Source: CAVWXT01 sp963759115 (lineage in GTDB: Bacteria > Planctomycetota > Planctomycetia > Pirellulales > Thermoguttaceae). Taken from it: 64,000 nucleotides of DNA. How positions within the stretch are numbered: the stretch's first letter is position 1; each line of letters opens with the position of its first letter. A program made the translations under genes and the position numbers. Of the stretch, positions 44,523 to 54,822 are shown piece by piece. The notes under the pieces were generated by a model that was given only the letters and a program-made list of their open reading frames with translations, had not been told where the DNA came from and made no database searches. Location: positions 1,488,001-1,552,000 of the forward strand of contig CAVWXT010000005.1 in assembly GCA_963759115.1 (NCBI GenBank), read 5' to 3'.

Positions 44523-46337
44523 CTATTCGGCAGGATTCTCCGGTTGCGCCGGAGGTGCGGCCTGCGGCTCCGGCCGGACGGGCGCCTTGAAAAGCGGACC
44601 GCTGCTATCGCCCACCCCGCCCTTGAGCTCGATCGCCTCGGGCCGTTCGGCCGCATGGCCGCCTTCGGCCTCGGCTTCCTCGGCCCATTCCACCCGCTTG
44701 CGCGACAGGCCGATCTTGCGCTCCTCGGCGTCGACCCGCAGCACCTTGACCTCGATTATCTCGCCGACCTTGACCACTTCCTCGGGGTTCTCGACCTTGT
44801 GGTCGGCCAACTCGGAGATGTGCAGCAGGCCCTCCAGGCCGTTCTCCAGGCCGACGAAGACGCCGAAGTTGGTGATCTTCGTGACCGGCCCCTTAACGAT
44901 CTGGCCCGGCTGGTACTTGCCGGGGATGTCGGTCGCCCAGGGGTCGTCGGTCATTTGCTTCAACCCCAGCGCGATGCGGCGGCGGTCCTGATCCACGGAG
45001 AGCACTCGGCACTCGATCTCCTGGCCCTTCTCGACCATCTCGTTGGGATGGCTGATCTTGCGGGTCCAGGACATGTCGCTGACGTGCAGGAGGCCGTCGA
45101 TTCCTTCCTCGATCTCGATGAAGGCGCCGTAGTTGGTAAGGTTGCGGACCGTGCCCTTGACGACGCTGCCCAGCGGATAGCGCCCGGCCACCAGGTCCCA
45201 GGGGTTTTCCTGGGTCTGCTTGATGCCCAGCGAGATCTCTTGCTTCTCCTTGTTGATCCCCAAGACGACGACTTCGATTTCGTCGTCGGGCTGGACCAAT
45301 TCGCTGGGGTGGCTGATGCGGCGGGTCCACGACATTTCGCTGATGTGGACCAGGCCCTCGATCCCCTCTTCCAGCTTGACGAACGCCCCGTAGCTCATCA
45401 CGTTGACGACCGAACCCTTGATGCGCGAGCCGACGGGATACTTCTGTTCGACGGTCTCCCACGGGCTGGGCGTGCGCTGCTTGAGCCCCAGGGCGATCTT
45501 CTCCTTCTCGTGGTCGATGTGCAGGATCTGCACTTCGATCTCCTGGTCGATGGAGACCATTTCCGAGGGATGGTTGATGCGGCCCCAACTCATGTCGGTG
45601 ATGTGCAGCAGGCCGTCGATGCCGCCGAGGTCGACGAAGGCCCCGAACTCGGCGATATTCTTGACGATGCCCTTGCGGCGCTGCCCGACTTCCAGTTCGG
45701 CCAGGAGTTGGGCCTTCTTTTCCGCCCGCTCTGCCTCGATCAGCGCCCGGCGGCTGACGACGATGTTCCGCCGCGCCTCGTCGATCTTCAGCACGAGGCA
45801 TTGAATGGTCCGGCCGATGTAATCGCCGATGTCGGCCGGGCGTCGAACGTCCACCTGGCTGGCCGGCAAAAAGACGTTGACGCCGATGTCAACCAGCAAC
45901 CCGCCCTTGATCTTCCGCGTGGCCACGCCGGTGACGACGTCGCCCTCGTGGACGGTTTCCATCACCTTCAGCCAGGCCTCGATCTTCTCGGCCTTGCGTT
46001 TGCTCAAGGTGATCATGCCGCGGGAATCGTCCACCAGGCCGTGGATGTCTTCCACGTCTTCGATGAGGACTTTGACCATCGTGCCGGGCTCGGGGAGCAG
46101 TTCGCCCTCTTCCCATTCGTTGCGGAAGATGATGCCTTCGCTCTTGTAGCCGACGTCCACGAGCACCACGTCCCCCTCGACGCGGAGCACGCGGCCGGTG
46201 ACAATTTTGTTGAGCTCCATTTCCTGGGTAGTCCAGGCGATTTCCTCAGGAGCGAGACCCTCAAGTGCGGCGTTCAGTTCGTGCTGCCATTCCTCTTCGC
46301 TAAGATCCAGCCCTCGTATCAGGTTGCGGTTGACCAT
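44523..46337 (-). CDS. rpsA: 30S ribosomal protein S1
   Basis: A 604-residue S1 protein that binds mRNA and helps it dock on the small subunit. Six S1 (OB-fold) repeats are visible. They begin near GRVLRVEGDVVLVDVGYKSE, VATRKIKGGLLVDIGVNVF, KGIVKNIAEFGAFVDLGGID, KGSVVNVMSYGAFVKLEEGI, KGTVRNLTNYGAFIEIEEGI and KGPVTKITNFGVFVGLENGL, each closing with a GLLHISD/GLVHISE motif. An acidic/Pro-rich tail follows. Length is slightly above the E. coli protein (557). The frame is intact over the full 1.8 kb, in contrast to ppdK and others. The start at 46337 (MVNRNLIRG) was preferred to an upstream MGVLRVVF start. Confidence 0.96.
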   Translation of the reverse strand: MVNRNLIRGLDLSEEEWQHELNAALEGLAPEEIAWTTQEMELNKIVTGRVLRVEGDVVLVDVGYKSEGIIFRNEWEEGELLPEPGTMVKVLIEDVEDIHGLVDDSRGMITLSKRKAEKIEAWLKVMETVHEGDVVTGVATRKIKGGLLVDIGVNVFLPASQVDVRRPADIGDYIGRTIQCLVLKIDEARRNIVVSRRALIEAERAEKKAQLLAELEVGQRRKGIVKNIAEFGAFVDLGGIDGLLHITDMSWGRINHPSEMVSIDQEIEVQILHIDHEKEKIALGLKQRTPSPWETVEQKYPVGSRIKGSVVNVMSYGAFVKLEEGIEGLVHISEMSWTRRISHPSELVQPDDEIEVVVLGINKEKQEISLGIKQTQENPWDLVAGRYPLGSVVKGTVRNLTNYGAFIEIEEGIDGLLHVSDMSWTRKISHPNEMVEKGQEIECRVLSVDQDRRRIALGLKQMTDDPWATDIPGKYQPGQIVKGPVTKITNFGVFVGLENGLEGLLHISELADHKVENPEEVVKVGEIIEVKVLRVDAEERKIGLSRKRVEWAEEAEAEGGHAAERPEAIELKGGVGDSSGPLFKAPVRPEPQAAPPAQPENPAE

Positions 46338-46718
46338 AAAAACGACTCGTAACACACCCACACCACGACCCCGTCCGCCCGGCCCCTCGACACAAGGGAC
46401 TCTCCGCGGGCCATCGGGGGAATCCGGTAGTTTACCACATCCCCCCGAGGGCTACAACGGTATCGGGGCAAAGCTGTATAGCAATGTGGCAACGTTTTTC
46501 TGGCAATCATCACTCCCGCGCCGAGAAAGTCGCACCCCCCACTACCCCCCGATAGCGAACAGGATCGTTTACACTAACTTGCGGGGGTGTTATAATCGAC
46601 CCAACTTCACCACACACGTGTCTCAGGATCAATTCGTCAGGCAACGAAGTCGTTCGAGCACGACACGCGCTCGGCGGTAACGTAACGCTTGAACACCAAC
46701 AGCGCACGGGGGTCGTCC
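46338..46718. other. intergenic stretch upstream of rpsA and the repeat protein
   Basis: About 380 bases between the divergent rpsA and PEP-CTERM repeat genes. No gene was recognised. The G/C-run-rich segment around 46370-46460 gives way to more AT-rich DNA from 46480, likely holding promoters for both. Confidence 0.4.
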
Positions 46719-49700
46719 ATGCACGTTTTTCTAAGGTCCACAATCGCGGCGTTGTTTTTGGTCACTGTTCTTGCGGGAATTGCGTTTTGTGATGACCAAA
46801 CGATCGGCCCCATTGGACAAATCAGTGACACCTGGCAACTGACAAACCTTGATGTCGGCTGGGGTCCGGTGGGCGGTATTGGCGTAACAATGTATGCAGG
46901 CTCGTTCGCTGTCCCGGTAAATGACGTTCGCTCGGGAAACTGGAGTGATCCAACAATGTGGTCACTGTCGAACATCGTTGTAGTCTACGACAGGGTTAGA
47001 ACATACGAAGACATCCTGGACGGCACCACTTTGGTGAACGTCCCTTTGGGCCAGAGCAACTCACCACCATTCGCTTGGCAGGGCCTCACAGGGGGGCTTG
47101 GTCCAACGGAGCAGTCGGTCACGTTTCCGATACCGCTCTTGGATTATTCGCCGGTGGTAAATGTGAGCCTTGGCACGACGCTCCAATACAATGTCACAAT
47201 ATCGAACAGTATCACGCTTGACCAGAACGCAACCCTCAACTCGCTGTCTGTTCAGGCTGGTGGTCAGTTGAGTTTTCAACCTGGATACTCCCTTGTGCTT
47301 CGGAGCGGCAATTCTGTAAATGCTGGCACGGTCACAGGGGCCAACCTGACCGTTCAAAGCAGCGCGTCGCTGAACAACCAGGGGAGTTTTCAGTGGACGA
47401 GCGGGAACATCCTCGGTAATGGCGGCTTAACGAACCAAGGCAGCCTCGCGATCACGGGGAACGTTTTCACCGGCAGCAATGTTAGCCAGACGATTGGGGC
47501 CTGGTACACCGGCGGCTTTACCGCCCCAGGCGTTTTGACCAACGCCGGGACGATCACGCACGCGGCCGGTAACTTGTTGCTTATGTACGGCGGTTCCACG
47601 CTGAACAACCTTGCCGGCGCCGTGTACGACATCCAGGGCGATGGGTACGGGAGCCTCGGGAATGTGATTTCCGGTGGCGGTGACACGCCCGGCAATACGA
47701 TTAACAATGCGGGCCTTTTCCGCAAGTCGGCGGGGAGCGGCACGGCGGCGGTTGTCGGCGCATTTTTCAACAACACGGGTACGGTGGAGGTGGACAGCGG
47801 CACGCTGGCGTTCTGAGCGGCGGCAGCAGCACGTCTGCACACTACGAGTTTTCCAATGGTGGTCGGGTCAATGCGTCGTTGACCTGGCAGGGGGCGAACA
47901 CGGCGAACGGCAACGGCGTGTTGGCTGTCGGAGGTAACGTAGCGGCGGGCACGACGGCGACGTTCGCCAGTTCTCAGTTCACCAACGGGGCGGCGCTGGA
48001 CGTTGGCACTGGTGCGATTGGCGATCTGAACGTTGGTTCCGGTGCCGTGCTGACCTTGAACATGACGGGTTCTCAGCAGGCGACGATGGTGGGCGGAAAC
48101 CTCTACGGCGCGGGGACGACGATCAACTTGGGGAACTTCGCCTTCATGGGCGGGCAGCTTGGCGATGCGTCCGGCACGGTGGTCAACCAGGGGAACTTCC
48201 AGTGGACGGGCGGGAACGTGATGGGCAGCGGTGGGTTGACGAACCAGGGGAGCCTTGCGGTCACTGGCAGCGTTTTCACTGGCAGTAGTGTTTGCCAGAC
48301 GATTGGGGCCTGGTACTCTGGCGGCTTTACCGCCCCAGGGGTTTTGACCAACGCGGGGACGATCACGCACGCGGCCGGTAACTTGTTGCTTATGTACGGC
48401 GGTTCCACGCTGAACAACCTTGCCGGCGCCGTGTACGACATCCAGGGCGATGGGTACGGGAGCCTCGGGAATGTGATTTCCGGTGGCGGTGACACGCCCG
48501 GCAATACGATTAACAATGCGGGCCTTTTCCGCAAGTCGGCGGGGAGCGGCACGGCGGCGGTTGTCGGCGCATCTTTCAACAACACGGGTACGGTGGAGGT
48601 GGACAGCGGCACGCTGGCGTTCTTGAGCGGCGGCAGCAGCACGTCTGCACACTACGAGTTTTCCAATGGGGGTCGGGTCAATGCGTCGTTGACCTGGCAG
48701 GGGGCGAACACGGCGAACGGCAACGGCGTGTTGGCTGTCGGAGGTAACGTAGCGGCGGGCACGACGGCGACGTTCGCCAGTTCTCAGTTCACCAACGGGG
48801 CGGCGCTGGACGTTGGCACTGGTGCGATTGGCGATCTGAACGTTGGTTCCGGTGCCGTGCTGACCTTGAACATGACGGGTTCTCAGCAGGCGACGATGGT
48901 GGGCGGAAACCTCTACGGTGCGGGGACGACGATCAACTTGGGGAACTTCGCCTTCATGGGCGGGCAGCTTGGCGATGCGTCCGGCACGGTGGTCAACCAG
49001 GGGAACTTCCAGTGGACGGGCGGGAACGTGATGGGCAGCGGTGGGTTGACGAACCAGGGGAGCCTTGCGGTCACTGGCAGCGTTTTCACTGGCAGTAGTG
49101 TTTGCCAGACGATTGGGGCCTGGTACTCTGGCGGCTTTACCGCCCCAGGGGTTTTGACCAACGCGGGGACGATCACGCACGCGGCCGGTAACTTGTTGCT
49201 TATGTACGGCGGTTCGACGCTGAACAACCTTGCCGGCGCCGTATACGACATCCAGGGTGACGGATACGGAAGCCTCGGGAATGTGATTTCTGGCGATTTG
49301 CCCACCGACACGATTAACAATGCGGGCCTGTTTCGCAAGTCGGCAGGGATGGGCACGGCGGCGGTTGTCGGCGCATCTTTCAACAACACGGGTACGGTGG
49401 AGGTGGACAGCGGCACGCTGGCGTTCTTGAGCGGCGGCAGCAGCACGTCTGCACACTACGAGTTTTCCAACGGCGGCCGGGTGAATGCGTCGTTGACTTG
49501 GCAGGGGGCAAACACGGCCAACGGCAACGGCGTACTGGCTGTCGGTGGCAACGTGGCGACTGGCACGACGGCGACGTTCGCCAGTTCTCAGTTCACCAAC
49601 GGGGCGGCGCTGGACGTTGGCACTGGTGCGATTGGCGATCTGAACGTTGGTTCCGGTGCCGTGCTGACCTTGAACATGACGGGTTCTCAGCGGGCGACGA

Positions 49701-50758
49701 TGGTGGGCGGAAACCTCTACGGCGCAGGGACGACGATCAACCTAGGGAACTTCGCCTTCATGGGCGGGCAGCTTGGCGATGCGTCCGGCACGGTGGTCAA
49801 CCAGGGGAACTTCCAGTGGACGGGCGGGAACGTGATGGGCACCGGCGGGTTGACGAACCAGGGGAGCCTCACGATCAGTGGCAGTGGCGCGCAGTCCATT
49901 GGGGCCTGGTACACCGGCGGCTTTACCGCCCCAGGAGTTTTGACCAACGCCGGGACGATCACCCACACCGCTGGTAGCTGGTTCTCCATGTGGGGTACTT
50001 CCACGCTGAACAACCTTGCGGGGGCCGTTTACGACATCCAGGGCGACGGGGGCAATGGTAATGCAATGGCGATTTGGGGTGACTCTGGATTGGGCACGAT
50101 CAACAACGCGGGCCTATTCCGCAAGTCAGCGGGGACGGGCACGGCGCTAGTTTATAACGTCTTCTTCAACAATACGGGGACAGTGGAGGTGGACAGCGGC
50201 ACGCTTAGCTTCGGGAACTTTACTCAAACCGCAGGCATAACTGATCTCAAGGGCGGGAGTCTGGCATTTTCAAGTCCGGCACAGATTCTAGGCGGGCAGC
50301 TTCTTGGCTCGGGCACGATCGGTGGCTCCATCGTCAACATTGGCGGCCTGCTCAGCCCTGGCCACTCCGCGGGCTCAATCACCATCAATGGCAACTACAC
50401 CGAAGGCGCTGCGGGGGCACTTTTGATCGAGCTAGCTGGCCTCACCAGCGGCCAATTTGACTATCTCGATGTCAACGGGACTGCTTCGCTCGGCGGCACT
50501 CTTGACATTGCGTTCCTGAACGGCTTTCACCCCGCAGTGGGCGACACATTCCACATAATGGACTTCAACTCCCGAACGGGTGATTTTGACTCGATTCAAG
50601 TCTTGGGAGCGTCAGGTTATCAGTTTCTTCCAGAGTACACGAGCGGCGGATTGACCCTCCTAACGCAAGCCGTCCCCGAGCCGTCCACTATAGTCATGGC
50701 GGTCGTTGGATTGGTCTGCCTCTTACTCTTGGCCCGGCGGCACCGTCGCCAAAGATGA
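46719..50758 (+). CDS. PEP-CTERM protein with ~270-residue tandem repeats (one frame break)
   Basis: A 1346-residue secreted protein after restoring one T near 47815. The signal peptide is HVFLRSTIAALFLVTVLAGIA. A unique domain (to ~residue 215) follows, then three and a half repeats of ~270 residues built of short Gly/Asn-rich beta strands (GNVMGSGGLTNQGSLAVTG, TNAGTITHAAGNLL, INNAGLFRKSAG, FNNTGTVEVDSGTLAF). This is an autotransporter/filamentous-haemagglutinin-like beta-solenoid. The C-terminus has GTIGGSIVNIGGLLSPGHSA, then VPEPSTIVMAVVGLVCLLLL and ARRHRRQR, a complete PEP-CTERM signal. It probably forms an extracellular or envelope-anchored fibre. The frame break, GTTCTGAGC versus GTTCTTGAGC in sister repeats, can be checked against those copies. 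Confidence 0.88.
47376..50230 (+). repeat. tandem ~810-bp repeat array inside the PEP-CTERM gene
   Basis: Units start at 47376 (809 bp, lacking one T), 48185 (810 bp), 48995 (804 bp) and 49799 (partial, diverging in its second half). Units 2 and 3 differ at only a few positions over most of their length. Such near-identity across 0.8 kb implies very recent duplication or ongoing gene conversion, and makes the array prone to copy-number change and assembly collapse. Confidence 0.92.
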
Positions 50759-51684
50759 AGGCGACGGATGCCTGCTCTTCGTGTCTAGAGGACAGTGCTG
50801 TGACGGACTTTTGGGACATGACTGCTCGTGTACTCGGCTGGGCATTTAAGAGCATCAGTAGCAGGGTCATCGTCAGGAAAATGGTGATTTCTCACGGTCG
50901 GGAACGTGAGTCAGCCCTGCAACTGTTTAGAAACAGATTCCCGGACAACCAGCGCGACAATTTCGAGAACATCGTTCGTTGGCAGCAGGAATGTGAGCGA
51001 GAGTGCCAAGGGAATGGCGAAAGATGGTTGGATTATCTGCTGGTTGCCAAGACAGCGGGAAAAGTGTGTGGAATTTTCTACGGACAGTATGGTCGCATAA
51101 GCCGTCTGCTCTTTGTCTCCTACATTGCCAGTGACAAGAGACTGGCACACCCTGGCGATGTTATGGATGCTTTCGGCAAGTATCTAAAGCGTCTGTTTCG
51201 GCGGGAGTTGAAAAAATGCACTGGACTGATCTTTGAGCTTGAACTCCCCGACGATGGTCACGGTAAGCGTCGAGGACAGGAAAGACAGTTGCAGAGAGGC
51301 GATAGGCGCAGCGGATACAAAACGCACTCGCAGGAACGCCACTGGCGATCTGGGCGTGAAGAGCTCTTCCGATCAGTGTTGCGCCACCAGGGCATTATCA
51401 TTAAGCGCATCGGCATCAAGTACCGCCAACCGCGCCTTTCGTTATGGGATTCCAAGGCCAAAGAAGAGCCTCAGCTGCTCATGTACGGACGCACACAGCC
51501 ACCTCCAGTGGGTAGCAGTTTGCCCAAGAATGAAGTTGTTAAGATTGTCAATGCTTTGTACAACGAATGGTACGGTGACTCCTACGAGGATGACGCAATA
51601 CGAGATGTAGAATACCGGGCATACCTGCAAGGTTTGTACAGGGAGATGGTTGCGCCTTTACCGAATGAAGTTCCGACGCTTTAA
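50755..51684 (+). CDS. GNAT-like acyltransferase-type protein
   Basis: A 309-residue protein whose start overlaps the PEP-CTERM stop (ATGA), so it is translationally coupled to it. The central part WLDYLLVAKTAGKVCGIFYG QYGRISRLLFVSYIASDKRL (shown in two parts), GDVMDAFGKYLKRLFRREL and CTGLIFELELPD has the strand-strand-helix-strand rhythm of GNAT acetyltransferases. The acetyl-CoA pyrophosphate loop is degenerate, so activity is uncertain. The rest is rich in Arg/Lys/Gln. GC content is lower than that of the neighbours. The coupling suggests a role in modifying, or shared transfer with, the repeat protein. Confidence 0.55.
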   Translation: MKATDACSSCLEDSAVTDFWDMTARVLGWAFKSISSRVIVRKMVISHGRERESALQLFRNRFPDNQRDNFENIVRWQQECERECQGNGERWLDYLLVAKTAGKVCGIFYGQYGRISRLLFVSYIASDKRLAHPGDVMDAFGKYLKRLFRRELKKCTGLIFELELPDDGHGKRRGQERQLQRGDRRSGYKTHSQERHWRSGREELFRSVLRHQGIIIKRIGIKYRQPRLSLWDSKAKEEPQLLMYGRTQPPPVGSSLPKNEVVKIVNALYNEWYGDSYEDDAIRDVEYRAYLQGLYREMVAPLPNEVPTL

Positions 51685-51754
51685 GTATGATGCGAGGCTG
51701 CCGCGGGGTACATGCCCGGAAGCTTGATGACGGCCCAGCACGCCTCGCCGCCGA

Positions 51755-52087
51755 CTACTTCGCCATGTCCTTGAGCGACTTCAACGCCCGCACCTTCACC
51801 TTGTTGTAGGCCGGCTTGGCGGCACGATCCATCAGTTCGCCGGGCTTGAACGGGTTGGGCACGCCCTTCTGCGCCGCGCGGGCGGGGATCCGCTTCTTCT
51901 CGATCTTCAGCAGGCCCGGGACGGTAATCGCGCCGGCGCCCTTGTTGCTGAGGCTCTTCTTGATCTCGCCCGCCAGGGCTTCCAAAACGGCGGCAACCTG
52001 CTTCTTTGGCAGGTCGGTGGTCGCGGCGATGTTGGCGAGCAGTTCGGTCTTGCTGAAGGGTTTCTTGGCAACGACGGCTTTGGCCAT
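51755..52087 (-). CDS. HU family DNA-binding protein
   Basis: A 110-residue protein. The helical half is KPFSKTELLANIAATTDLPK KQVAAVLEALAGEIKKSL (shown in two parts). The beta-arm part is GAITVPGLLKIEKKRIPARA and PFKPGELMDRAAKPAYNKVK. The arm begins GLLKIEKK-x-R-PAR rather than the canonical GFG-F-RxRAARxGRNP, as in many planctomycete HU-like proteins, and the C-terminus VRALKSLKDMAK is typical of them. It bends and compacts DNA. The ATG at 52087 was chosen because the upstream open frame lies in repeat DNA. Confidence 0.85.
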   Translation of the reverse strand: MAKAVVAKKPFSKTELLANIAATTDLPKKQVAAVLEALAGEIKKSLSNKGAGAITVPGLLKIEKKRIPARAAQKGVPNPFKPGELMDRAAKPAYNKVKVRALKSLKDMAK

Positions 52088-52270
52088 GATTCGTAACACT
52101 CCTTGAGGGGTCGGAAAACAGAACGTCAATCGCACACTGCGGTGGTAAGCTAAATCGGCTGGGAAGAGTTTGCGGCCCAAGAAATCGACGGAAAACGCCT
52201 GAAAAAGCGGGGAAATTTGGGGTACATGCTCGCTTTTTGCCGGTTTTCCGGCGATTTGCGGGCCGCGGAA

Positions 52271-52345
52271 GGGGACAGGTCCATCTTTTCGGCCGGTCGT
52301 TTTCTCGCGGGACACGATTTCTCGCCGAAAAATGGACCAGTCCCC
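52271..52345. repeat. inverted repeat of the GGGGACxGTCC family
   Basis: GGGGACAGGTCCAT (52271) and ATGGACCAGTCCCC (ending 52345) are inverted, with further TTTTCGGC/GCCGAAAA pairing inside. It is related to 2362-2458. It lies between HU and a radical-SAM gene. Confidence 0.65.
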
Positions 52346-52368
52346 AACACGATTTTCCGGCAATTTGG

Positions 52369-53217
52369 TCACATGCACGCCGCCACCCGGTCGCTGACGG
52401 ATGCCCGTCTGGCGGCCCGATCCACACGGACCCGTAGCTCGGCAAGATACTCTATTCGCGACGTTTCATCAAACAGAATTCGGCGATAGCGCGGCAGAAA
52501 CTCGGGAAACTCCGCCCGAAGCAACTCGGCCACGGCCGGCCACACGCGCGGCCGCCGGTTGAGCGCGTCGACCCAAATCGCGTCGACCCCGAGGTCGGCC
52601 GCCCGCCGGAGCAGGGCGTCGAGCGCCTCCTGGCTATCGGAGAAGCCGGGCAGCAGCGGGCCGAACATCACGGACGTTTTCAATCCCGCACGGCGGGCCG
52701 ACTCGATTACCCGGCACCGCTGGTCCACGCTCGCCGCGCCCGGCTCCCAGAGTTCTCTCAGGTGCTCGTCGAGCGTGGTGAGCGTGATGCCGATTCGCAC
52801 GGGGCGTCCGCGGAAGAGATCGAGGTCTCGCAAAACCAGCCCGCTCTTGGTGAGCACGTTGACCTGGAAGCCCCGCTCCAGCAAGAGCTCGCAGCAGCGG
52901 CGGGTCAAGCCGCATTGGGCCTCGATCGGCTGCCAGCCGTCGCAGGCGCTGCTGACGAACACGTCGCCCGGGACGGCTCGCCGCAATTGCCGCTTGAGCA
53001 CCTCGACGGCGTTTGCTTTCACGTCGACAAATGCCCCCCAGGGCTCGGCATGGGGGTGGAACCGCTGCATGAACCGGGCGTAGCAGTAGGCGCAGCGATG
53101 GGTGCAGCCCGTGTAGCAATTGAGCGAATAGTCGCTCAAGGCGCTGCGATTGAGGATCGTTTTGCAGACGGTCTCGCGGACGATGGCTTCTGTAGGTGTT
53201 GTATGCGGAGTTTTCAA
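52369..53217 (-). CDS. SPL/Rv2578c-type radical SAM protein
   Basis: A ~282-residue radical-SAM protein of the spore-photoproduct-lyase-like branch. Motifs: CKTILNRSALSDYSLNCYTG followed by CTHRCAYCYARFM (the CX3CX2C [4Fe-4S] motif), VFVSSACDGWQPIEAQCGLT, VNVLTKSGLVLRDLDLF and IGITLTTLDEHLRELWEPGA. A start at TTG 53217 is likeliest, since further upstream the frame runs into the REP element. In other genomes this family is linked to DNA repair or is uncharacterised. It is divergent from another radical-SAM gene. Confidence 0.78.
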   Translation of the reverse strand: MKTPHTTPTEAIVRETVCKTILNRSALSDYSLNCYTGCTHRCAYCYARFMQRFHPHAEPWGAFVDVKANAVEVLKRQLRRAVPGDVFVSSACDGWQPIEAQCGLTRRCCELLLERGFQVNVLTKSGLVLRDLDLFRGRPVRIGITLTTLDEHLRELWEPGAASVDQRCRVIESARRAGLKTSVMFGPLLPGFSDSQEALDALLRRAADLGVDAIWVDALNRRPRVWPAVAELLRAEFPEFLPRYRRILFDETSRIEYLAELRVRVDRAARRASVSDRVAACM

Positions 53218-53239
53218 TCGTATTCCACCCGCGTCAAAT

Positions 53240-53321
53240 GTAGAAGCGGCATCCTGCCGCTTCATGCCGGTTTCCGCAACATCGGCCCGGTCCGAACCGA
53301 CACGGAAGATGCCGCGTCTAC
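53240..53321. repeat. bipartite REP-type element (GTAGA ... TCTAC)
   Basis: The second full copy of the element at 22029-22111, with the same left hairpin AAGCGGCATCCTGCCGCTT and a right half ending GATGCCGCGTCTAC. It lies between the two divergent radical-SAM genes. Confidence 0.85.
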
Positions 53322-53373
53322 GCATTTTACCCCATTGACATCGGGCTCTCCAGCGGCACATGATGGCATCAAC

Positions 53374-54816
53374 ATGCTCACCCTCATCAATACCAATCGC
53401 ATGACGCCGCCGATCGCGCCGGTGGGGCTGGATTACGTGGCCGACGCCGCACGCAAGGCGGGCATCGAGGTCGATCTGCTCGATCTCTGCCTTGAACCGG
53501 CCGATAGCGATCTGTTGACGCCCTACTTCGCCACGCATCAGCCCGAACTGGTTGGGCTTTCCTTTCGCAACGTCGACGATTGTTTCTGGCCCAGTGGGGC
53601 ATCGTTCGTTCCCGCGCTCGGCGAGGTCGTCGCCGCGGTGCGATCCTCGACCGATGCACCGATTGTGCTCGGGGGCGTCGGCTACTCCATCTTCGCCCGG
53701 CAATTGCTCGAACACACCCGCGCCGATTTCGGCATCCACGGCGATGGCGAACAAGCGATCGTCGAATTGATGGGGGAATTGCGGGGCCAGCGGCGATGGG
53801 ATCGCGCGAGCGGGCTGGTCTGGCGGCAGGATGGCGGAACCCGCGAGAATCCGCCGGCATGGCCGCGCGAGTTGTCGGTGCCCACCACGCGCGGCGCCGT
53901 CGACAATGCCGCGTATTTTCGCCGGGGCGGTCAGATGGGCGTCGAAACCAAACGCGGCTGCAATCGCCCGTGCATCTATTGCGCCGATCCGCTGGCAAAG
54001 GGGCCGGCCCTCCGGCTGCGATCGCCCGTCGCGGTGGCCGACGAGGTGGGATCGCTGTTGGCCCAGGGCGTGGACGTGCTCCACCTCTGCGACGCGGAAT
54101 TCAACATTCCGCCGGAGCACGCTCGCGCGGTCTGCGATGAGTTGATCCGCCGCCGCTTGGATCGCCGCGTGCGATGGTACGCCTACCTGGCCGTCGTGCC
54201 GTTCGACGCCGACCTGGCCGAGCGGATGGCGCGGGCCGGCTGCGTGGGCATCAACTTCACCAGCGATTCGGCCAGTGCCACGATGTTGGCGACGTATCGC
54301 CAGCCGCACCGCGCCGAGCATCTCAGCCAGGCCGTGCGACTCTGCCGCCAGAACGGCATCGCGGTGATGCTCGACCTGCTGTTGGGCGGGCCGGGCGAAA
54401 CGCCGCAAACCGTCGCCGAGTCGATCCGCTTCTTTCAGCAGGCCGGGCCCGATTGCGTGGGCGCGGCGCTGGGCGTTCGGCTCTATCCGGGCACGGCCGT
54501 CACAGCGATGGTCGCCGCCGAAGGACCTTGGGAGACCAACGCGAGCCTCCGCCGCCATTACCGGGGCCCGCTCGATCTGCTGCGTCCCACGTTCTACATT
54601 TCGGCCGCGCTGGGCGAGCACCCGGCGCGGCTGGTGCGCGATCTGATTGCGGGCGACCAGCGGTTCTTCGAGCCCGAGGAGGAGATGCCGGCGGCCGCTC
54701 GGGCCGACGTGCAGGGCGATCACAACTACAACGCCAACCAGACATTGTCCGACGCCATCGCCGCCGGTGCTCGCGGGGCCTACTGGGACATCCTGCGGAA
54801 GCTGCGAACGGGGTGA
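53374..54816 (+). CDS. B12-binding-domain radical SAM protein
   Basis: A 480-residue protein starting MLTLINTNRMTPPIAPVGLD YVADAA (shown in two parts), a B12-binding-like Rossmann domain (LVGLSFRNVDD, VLGGVGYSIF). A radical-SAM core follows, with the CX3CX2C motif in GVETKRGCNRPCIYC around residue 200, then LLGGPGETPQTVAESIRFF. It belongs to the class B methyltransferase/PqqE-like radical-SAM superfamily (TIGR04190-like). Substrate unknown. It is followed six bases later by the RlmN-type gene, so they are probably co-transcribed. Confidence 0.82.
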   Translation: MLTLINTNRMTPPIAPVGLDYVADAARKAGIEVDLLDLCLEPADSDLLTPYFATHQPELVGLSFRNVDDCFWPSGASFVPALGEVVAAVRSSTDAPIVLGGVGYSIFARQLLEHTRADFGIHGDGEQAIVELMGELRGQRRWDRASGLVWRQDGGTRENPPAWPRELSVPTTRGAVDNAAYFRRGGQMGVETKRGCNRPCIYCADPLAKGPALRLRSPVAVADEVGSLLAQGVDVLHLCDAEFNIPPEHARAVCDELIRRRLDRRVRWYAYLAVVPFDADLAERMARAGCVGINFTSDSASATMLATYRQPHRAEHLSQAVRLCRQNGIAVMLDLLLGGPGETPQTVAESIRFFQQAGPDCVGAALGVRLYPGTAVTAMVAAEGPWETNASLRRHYRGPLDLLRPTFYISAALGEHPARLVRDLIAGDQRFFEPEEEMPAAARADVQGDHNYNANQTLSDAIAAGARGAYWDILRKLRTG

Positions 54817-54822
54817 TCGCGT

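Noticed and set aside
44424..46352. 642-codon open frame on the plus strand opposite rpsA
   Set aside because: It is a shadow of rpsA. The composition (DLADLDHFLGVLDL-like repeats) reflects the S1 repeats in reverse.
47390..49456. 688-codon minus-strand frame opposite the repeat array
   Set aside because: It is periodic only because the array on the other strand is; it has no start context or known domain.
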